NCBI GenBank assembly: GCA_008501655.1
Contig: QQUK01000111.1
Span: 1 to 8,981, forward strand
Source of the DNA: Calditrichota bacterium
Lineage (GTDB): Bacteria; Zixibacteria; MSB-5A5; GN15; FEB-12
Length of the DNA stretch: 8,981 nucleotides
Direction of reading: 5' to 3'
Below the pieces are notes generated by a model. The model saw only the letters and a program-made list of their open reading frames with translations, searched no databases and was not told where the DNA came from. This document shows positions 6,492 to 8,981 of this stretch, piece after piece; within the stretch, counting starts at the first letter, position 1; every line of letters begins with the position of its first letter. Both the position numbers and the translations under genes were made by a program.

Positions 6492-7070
6492 ATGTTTAAA
6501 CTTACTAAGACAATTTTTACTCTTGCTGTAGCTCTACTGGTTATTGGATGTTCTACCCAGACCGGCACAGAAAGCTATGACAGTCAAATTTCTCTTGCTG
6601 ATGATGGTCAGGCGATGCTTGCTCAGTCTGATTGGGCTGGATATGCCGCAATGGTACACCCGCAGGGACTGGAAAGATTCAGAGCTCAGATTATGCCCGG
6701 AATCGAACGTATGATTATGGCTTCCGACGGTGATTCGGTTAATCTGTTCGGTAAAAATTACAATTCTCAGGAACTGCAGTCTAAAAATCCTGAAGAGTTT
6801 TTTAATGATATTATGAATATGGTGACTGAAGTTTCACCAGATATCAAGACTACTTTCGCCAATATGACCAACGAATCTTTAGGCGGTGTTCAGGACTCCG
6901 ATACAATGATTCATATCGTCCAGAAAACACATATGGATATCGGCGGTAGAATGGTCGACGAAATGAATGTCCAATCCGTTATCAAAGTTGACGGTGAATG
7001 GAAACTGGTCATGTCGAACAAAATCGACGGTATTGCTATGATGCTTGCTCAGGCAATGATGCCGAGGTAA
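6492..7070 (+). CDS. Lipoprotein, paralogue of the exported protein upstream of the cupin
   Basis: A 192-residue protein. The N-terminus (MFKLTKTIF, hydrophobic run, then LLVIGCSTQ) is a lipoprotein signal with the lipidated Cys at residue 20. ATG 6489 is directly adjacent, but AAAGG (6481-6485) is only 3 nt from it and 6 nt from 6492, so the second ATG is preferred. The mature part repeats the landmarks of the protein at 5416-6006: SDWAGYAAMVHPQGLERF, an EEFFND segment, ESLGGVQDSDTMIHIVQK and a final GEWKLVMS strand, spaced alike. The pair clearly arose by duplication but is well diverged, and only this copy is lipidated. The fold may be NTF2-like; the function is unknown. The asparaginase gene begins 9 nt after the stop, so they are probably co-transcribed. 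Confidence 0.85.
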   Translation: MFKLTKTIFTLAVALLVIGCSTQTGTESYDSQISLADDGQAMLAQSDWAGYAAMVHPQGLERFRAQIMPGIERMIMASDGDSVNLFGKNYNSQELQSKNPEEFFNDIMNMVTEVSPDIKTTFANMTNESLGGVQDSDTMIHIVQKTHMDIGGRMVDEMNVQSVIKVDGEWKLVMSNKIDGIAMMLAQAMMPR

Positions 7071-7079
7071 GTAAACCGG

Positions 7080-8084
7080 ATGGCAGCAGTTACCGTCTAC
7101 AGGGGAGAGCAGGTTGAAGCGGTTCATGATGTTTCGATTGCAGTTGTAAATGCCGTAGGGGAATTAACCCATTATTACGGTGACCCAAATGCGATATTTA
7201 TGACGCGGTCATCTATTAAAGCTTTTCAACTTCTTCCATTGTTAACAACCGGTGCTGCTGAACAGTATAATTTTTCCAATAAACAACTTGCGATAATGGC
7301 CGGTTCACATAACGGTACCAATGAACATCGTGATGTTGTACTTTCGAATCTTGAAGCTGCCGGGAATACAGCCGATTTACTTCAATGCGGCTGCCATAAG
7401 CCGATGTATATGGCTTTCTCCGGAGAATACCCTCAAGACAATGAAGACAAAGATTTCCTTCGTCATAACTGTTCCGGGAAACATTCCGGATTTTTAGCTT
7501 TAGCTAAGTTTCTTGGAGATGATGTTTCCGATTATCTTAACCCTGAAAATAAATCACAAACACTGGTGAGAGAGGCTGTTTCAGCTTATTGTGAATATCC
7601 TCTTCCGGAGACTTTTTACGGGACCGATGGCTGTTCAGCTCCAAATTTCCCGCTTCCACTTAAAAATCTTGCCCATGGGTTTGTAAAGTTTACACAAGGA
7701 ATAGGTCAAGATGAAAAAGAAATCAAGGCTGTGAAACGAATTAGGGAAGCTATATTGGAATACCCCAAAATGGTATCAGGAGAAAAAAGGTTTGATTATG
7801 CTCTGGCACAATCGTTCCCGGATAACTGTATTTGTAAAGTCGGAGCAGAGGCAATAGAAGCAGTCAGCTTTGTGAATGAAAAAATAGGTATTGCAGTCAA
7901 AGTTCATGATGGGGCGAACAGGGCGATGGAACCTGTTGTTGTTGAAGTTCTTAAGCAGATTAGGCTGATTGAGGACATTGAAGATTACCCGTTATTGAAA
8001 CATTATGAAGTTCCGTTTGTTAAGAATGTACAGAAGATTATCACGGGCAAAATTGTTTGTGATTTTATGTTGAAAACAAATTAA
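7080..8084 (+). CDS. Asparaginase II family (Rhizobium etli AnsA/ReAV-type) L-asparaginase
   Basis: A 334-residue cytoplasmic enzyme expected to hydrolyse L-asparagine to aspartate and ammonia. It matches the serine-lysine, zinc-containing asparaginase class typified by R. etli ReAV and not the E. coli AnsA/AnsB class. All landmarks are present: TRSSIK (42-47; Ser44 and Lys47 match ReAV Ser48 and Lys51), AGSHNG (74-79; Ser76 matches Ser80), NCSGKH (130-135; zinc-ligand Cys131 and Lys134), GTDGCSAP (181-188; Cys185), PKMVSGEKRFD (229-239) and VKVHDG (273-278; Lys274 matches Lys263). There is no signal peptide. The ribosome site is weak (GAGG 12 nt away, inside the end of the lipoprotein gene), so translation may be coupled. 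A promoter for the next gene overlaps its last codons. Confidence 0.93.
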   Translation: MAAVTVYRGEQVEAVHDVSIAVVNAVGELTHYYGDPNAIFMTRSSIKAFQLLPLLTTGAAEQYNFSNKQLAIMAGSHNGTNEHRDVVLSNLEAAGNTADLLQCGCHKPMYMAFSGEYPQDNEDKDFLRHNCSGKHSGFLALAKFLGDDVSDYLNPENKSQTLVREAVSAYCEYPLPETFYGTDGCSAPNFPLPLKNLAHGFVKFTQGIGQDEKEIKAVKRIREAILEYPKMVSGEKRFDYALAQSFPDNCICKVGAEAIEAVSFVNEKIGIAVKVHDGANRAMEPVVVEVLKQIRLIEDIEDYPLLKHYEVPFVKNVQKIITGKIVCDFMLKTN

Positions 8085-8097
8085 AAAATAGTATAAT
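8070..8097 (+). promoter_or_regulatory. Promoter for the tryptophanase-family gene
   Basis: TTGAAA (8070-8075, 5/6) is followed after 16 bp by a perfect TATAAT (8092-8097). The -35 lies inside the last codons of the asparaginase gene. Transcription would start near 8103-8105, leaving a leader of roughly 115 nt before the coding region. I see no terminator between asparaginase and this promoter, so read-through is also possible. Confidence 0.65.
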
Positions 8098-8131
8098 AAA
8101 GTATGGAACCGACTATTCATTTAGGATTAGA

Positions 8132-8154
8132 TTTTCACAGACGACAGGTGAAAA
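8132..8154 (+). promoter_or_regulatory. Short stem-loop in the tryptophanase-family leader
   Basis: TTTTCAC (8132-8138) pairs with GTGAAAA (8148-8154) around a 9-nt loop within the predicted leader. The stem is AT-rich and weak and has no T run after it, so it is not a terminator. A role in control of the downstream gene is possible but unproven. Confidence 0.3.
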
Positions 8155-8220
8155 ATGTGATCTAACAGATCTCTTTGTATTGTTCGTGCAACTCGATAAT
8201 ATTAAACAAGGAGATTAATG

Positions 8221-8981
8221 ATGAAAATTAAACGGCATCCAGCTGAGCCATTTCGAATAAAATCAGTCGAACCGATTAAACCGCTCAATAGAGAAGAGCG
8301 CGTTAAAAAATTAAAAGCAGCAAATTACAATATCTTCAAAATAGATGCAGAAGATGTCTATATCGATTTATTAACTGACTCTGGCACCGGTGCACTTTCC
8401 AATAAACAATGGGCAGCGATAATGATGGGGGATGAATCGTATGCCGGCGCTAAATCATTTAAACGGTTTGAAAAAGCTGTCAAAGATATTTTTCGCCATG
8501 AATTTGTCATACCGACACATCAGGGACGTTCTGCTGAAAACCTGCTTTTTACCACAATGGTAAAACCGGGTCAATATGTTTTAAATAACACTCATTTTGA
8601 TACAACTAAAGGGAATACTCTGCATAAAGGCGGACTTCCTCTTGATTTCCCCTGCAAACAATCAAAAGATGATTCCGACTTTCCGTTTAAAGGGAATATG
8701 GATGTCATGGCTATGGAAGAGTTTATACTCTCTAGGGAGCGGAATGATATTGCGATGGTTATTATGACTATTACAAACAACTCAATCGGCGGACTGCCTG
8801 TTTCTATACAGAATATCCGTGCAGTATCTGAGATTTGTAAACGGCATCATATTCAATTTTTCTTTGATTGTGCCCGTTTTGCCGAAAACTGCTTTTTTAT
8901 AAAACAAAATGAACCTGAATTTGCTGAAGCAACAATTCAGGAAATCGCCAAAGAAATGTTTGAACTTTCCGATGGTGCAAT
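8221..8981 (+). CDS. tnaA: Tryptophanase/tyrosine phenol-lyase family enzyme, N-terminal 253 residues (runs off the window)
   Basis: A pyridoxal-phosphate beta-eliminating lyase; the visible half aligns without gaps in the reading frame and the 3' end lies outside. Landmarks are AEPFRIKSVEP (8-18), YIDLLTDSGTGALS (47-60), the phosphate-binding PTHQGRSAE (98-106), TITNNSIGGLPVS (183-195) with Asn186, and FDCARFAEN (215-223) with Asp216 and Arg219 near the cofactor ring. The catalytic lysine is not in view. Asp127 in HFDTT matches E. coli TnaA Asp137, where tyrosine phenol-lyase has Thr124, so tryptophanase (Trp to indole, pyruvate and ammonia) is favoured. However, the N-terminal spacing and KPGQYV (115-120) are like tyrosine phenol-lyase. 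AAGGAG lies 7 nt before this ATG; an ATG at 8218 is only 4 nt away. It is preceded by its own promoter and leader. Confidence 0.88.
   Translation, partial: MKIKRHPAEPFRIKSVEPIKPLNREERVKKLKAANYNIFKIDAEDVYIDLLTDSGTGALSNKQWAAIMMGDESYAGAKSFKRFEKAVKDIFRHEFVIPTHQGRSAENLLFTTMVKPGQYVLNNTHFDTTKGNTLHKGGLPLDFPCKQSKDDSDFPFKGNMDVMAMEEFILSRERNDIAMVIMTITNNSIGGLPVSIQNIRAVSEICKRHHIQFFFDCARFAENCFFIKQNEPEFAEATIQEIAKEMFELSDGA

Noticed and set aside
5416..7070. Defence or toxin-antitoxin system around the cupin
   Set aside because: The flanking proteins are exported paralogues with no toxin, nuclease or DNA-binding features, and no mobile element is seen.
8098..8217. TnaC-like tryptophan leader peptide
   Set aside because: No translatable frame in the leader includes a Trp codon; the only TGG, at 8104-8106, has no start codon before it in frame.

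Overview
The window looks like chromosomal DNA from an AT-rich, anaerobic, amino-acid-fermenting bacterium, perhaps of the FCB group and Cloacimonadota-like. Three things point there: a secreted protein with a type IX secretion (T9SS) C-terminal sorting domain, metabolic genes for asparagine, tryptophan and succinyl-CoA-type chemistry, and moderate GC. Most genes have clear AGGAG-like Shine-Dalgarno sites, which argues against typical Bacteroidota. The phylum is an inference. I see no phage, IS, CRISPR, tRNA or rRNA.

Layout. 1-261: the 3' end of an unrecognised plus-strand gene. Its tail overlaps the tail of a convergent minus-strand gene (245-1741) for an exported T9SS-sorted protein. A 212-bp divergent intergenic region separates that gene from a two-gene succinyl-CoA-synthetase-type operon (sucC-sucD-like, 1954-4013, start and stop codons overlapping), which ends in a strong intrinsic terminator. 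Next come an AT-rich minus-strand multi-pass membrane protein (4058-4699) and, divergently, a small four-helix membrane protein (4817-5230) with a hairpin terminator. Then follow a small exported protein (5416-6006) plus a cupin (6022-6342) in one transcription unit with a strong terminator. A lipoprotein paralogous to the first exported protein (6492-7070) follows, with a zinc-type asparaginase II (7080-8084) 9 nt behind it. The window ends inside a tryptophanase/tyrosine phenol-lyase family gene (from 8221) that has its own promoter and a leader of about 115 nt.

How they fit together. Asparaginase and the beta-eliminating lyase both release ammonia from amino acids (giving aspartate, and pyruvate plus indole if it is a tryptophanase). 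The acyl-CoA synthetase would conserve energy as nucleoside triphosphate. The two paralogous exported proteins, of a family I cannot name, surround the cupin.

Best leads. The sucCD-like pair keeps all catalytic and nucleotide-binding residues but has changed several positions that hold the acid substrate (E. coli SucC Asn264 is Gly, Val323 is Ser; the SucD GPNCPG loop is GGNTAG). Some of the beta changes look like ATP-citrate lyase, so its acid may not be succinate. Also worth a look are the paralogue-cupin-paralogue cluster and the mixed tryptophanase/tyrosine phenol-lyase signature. I found no clear new defence or mobile system.
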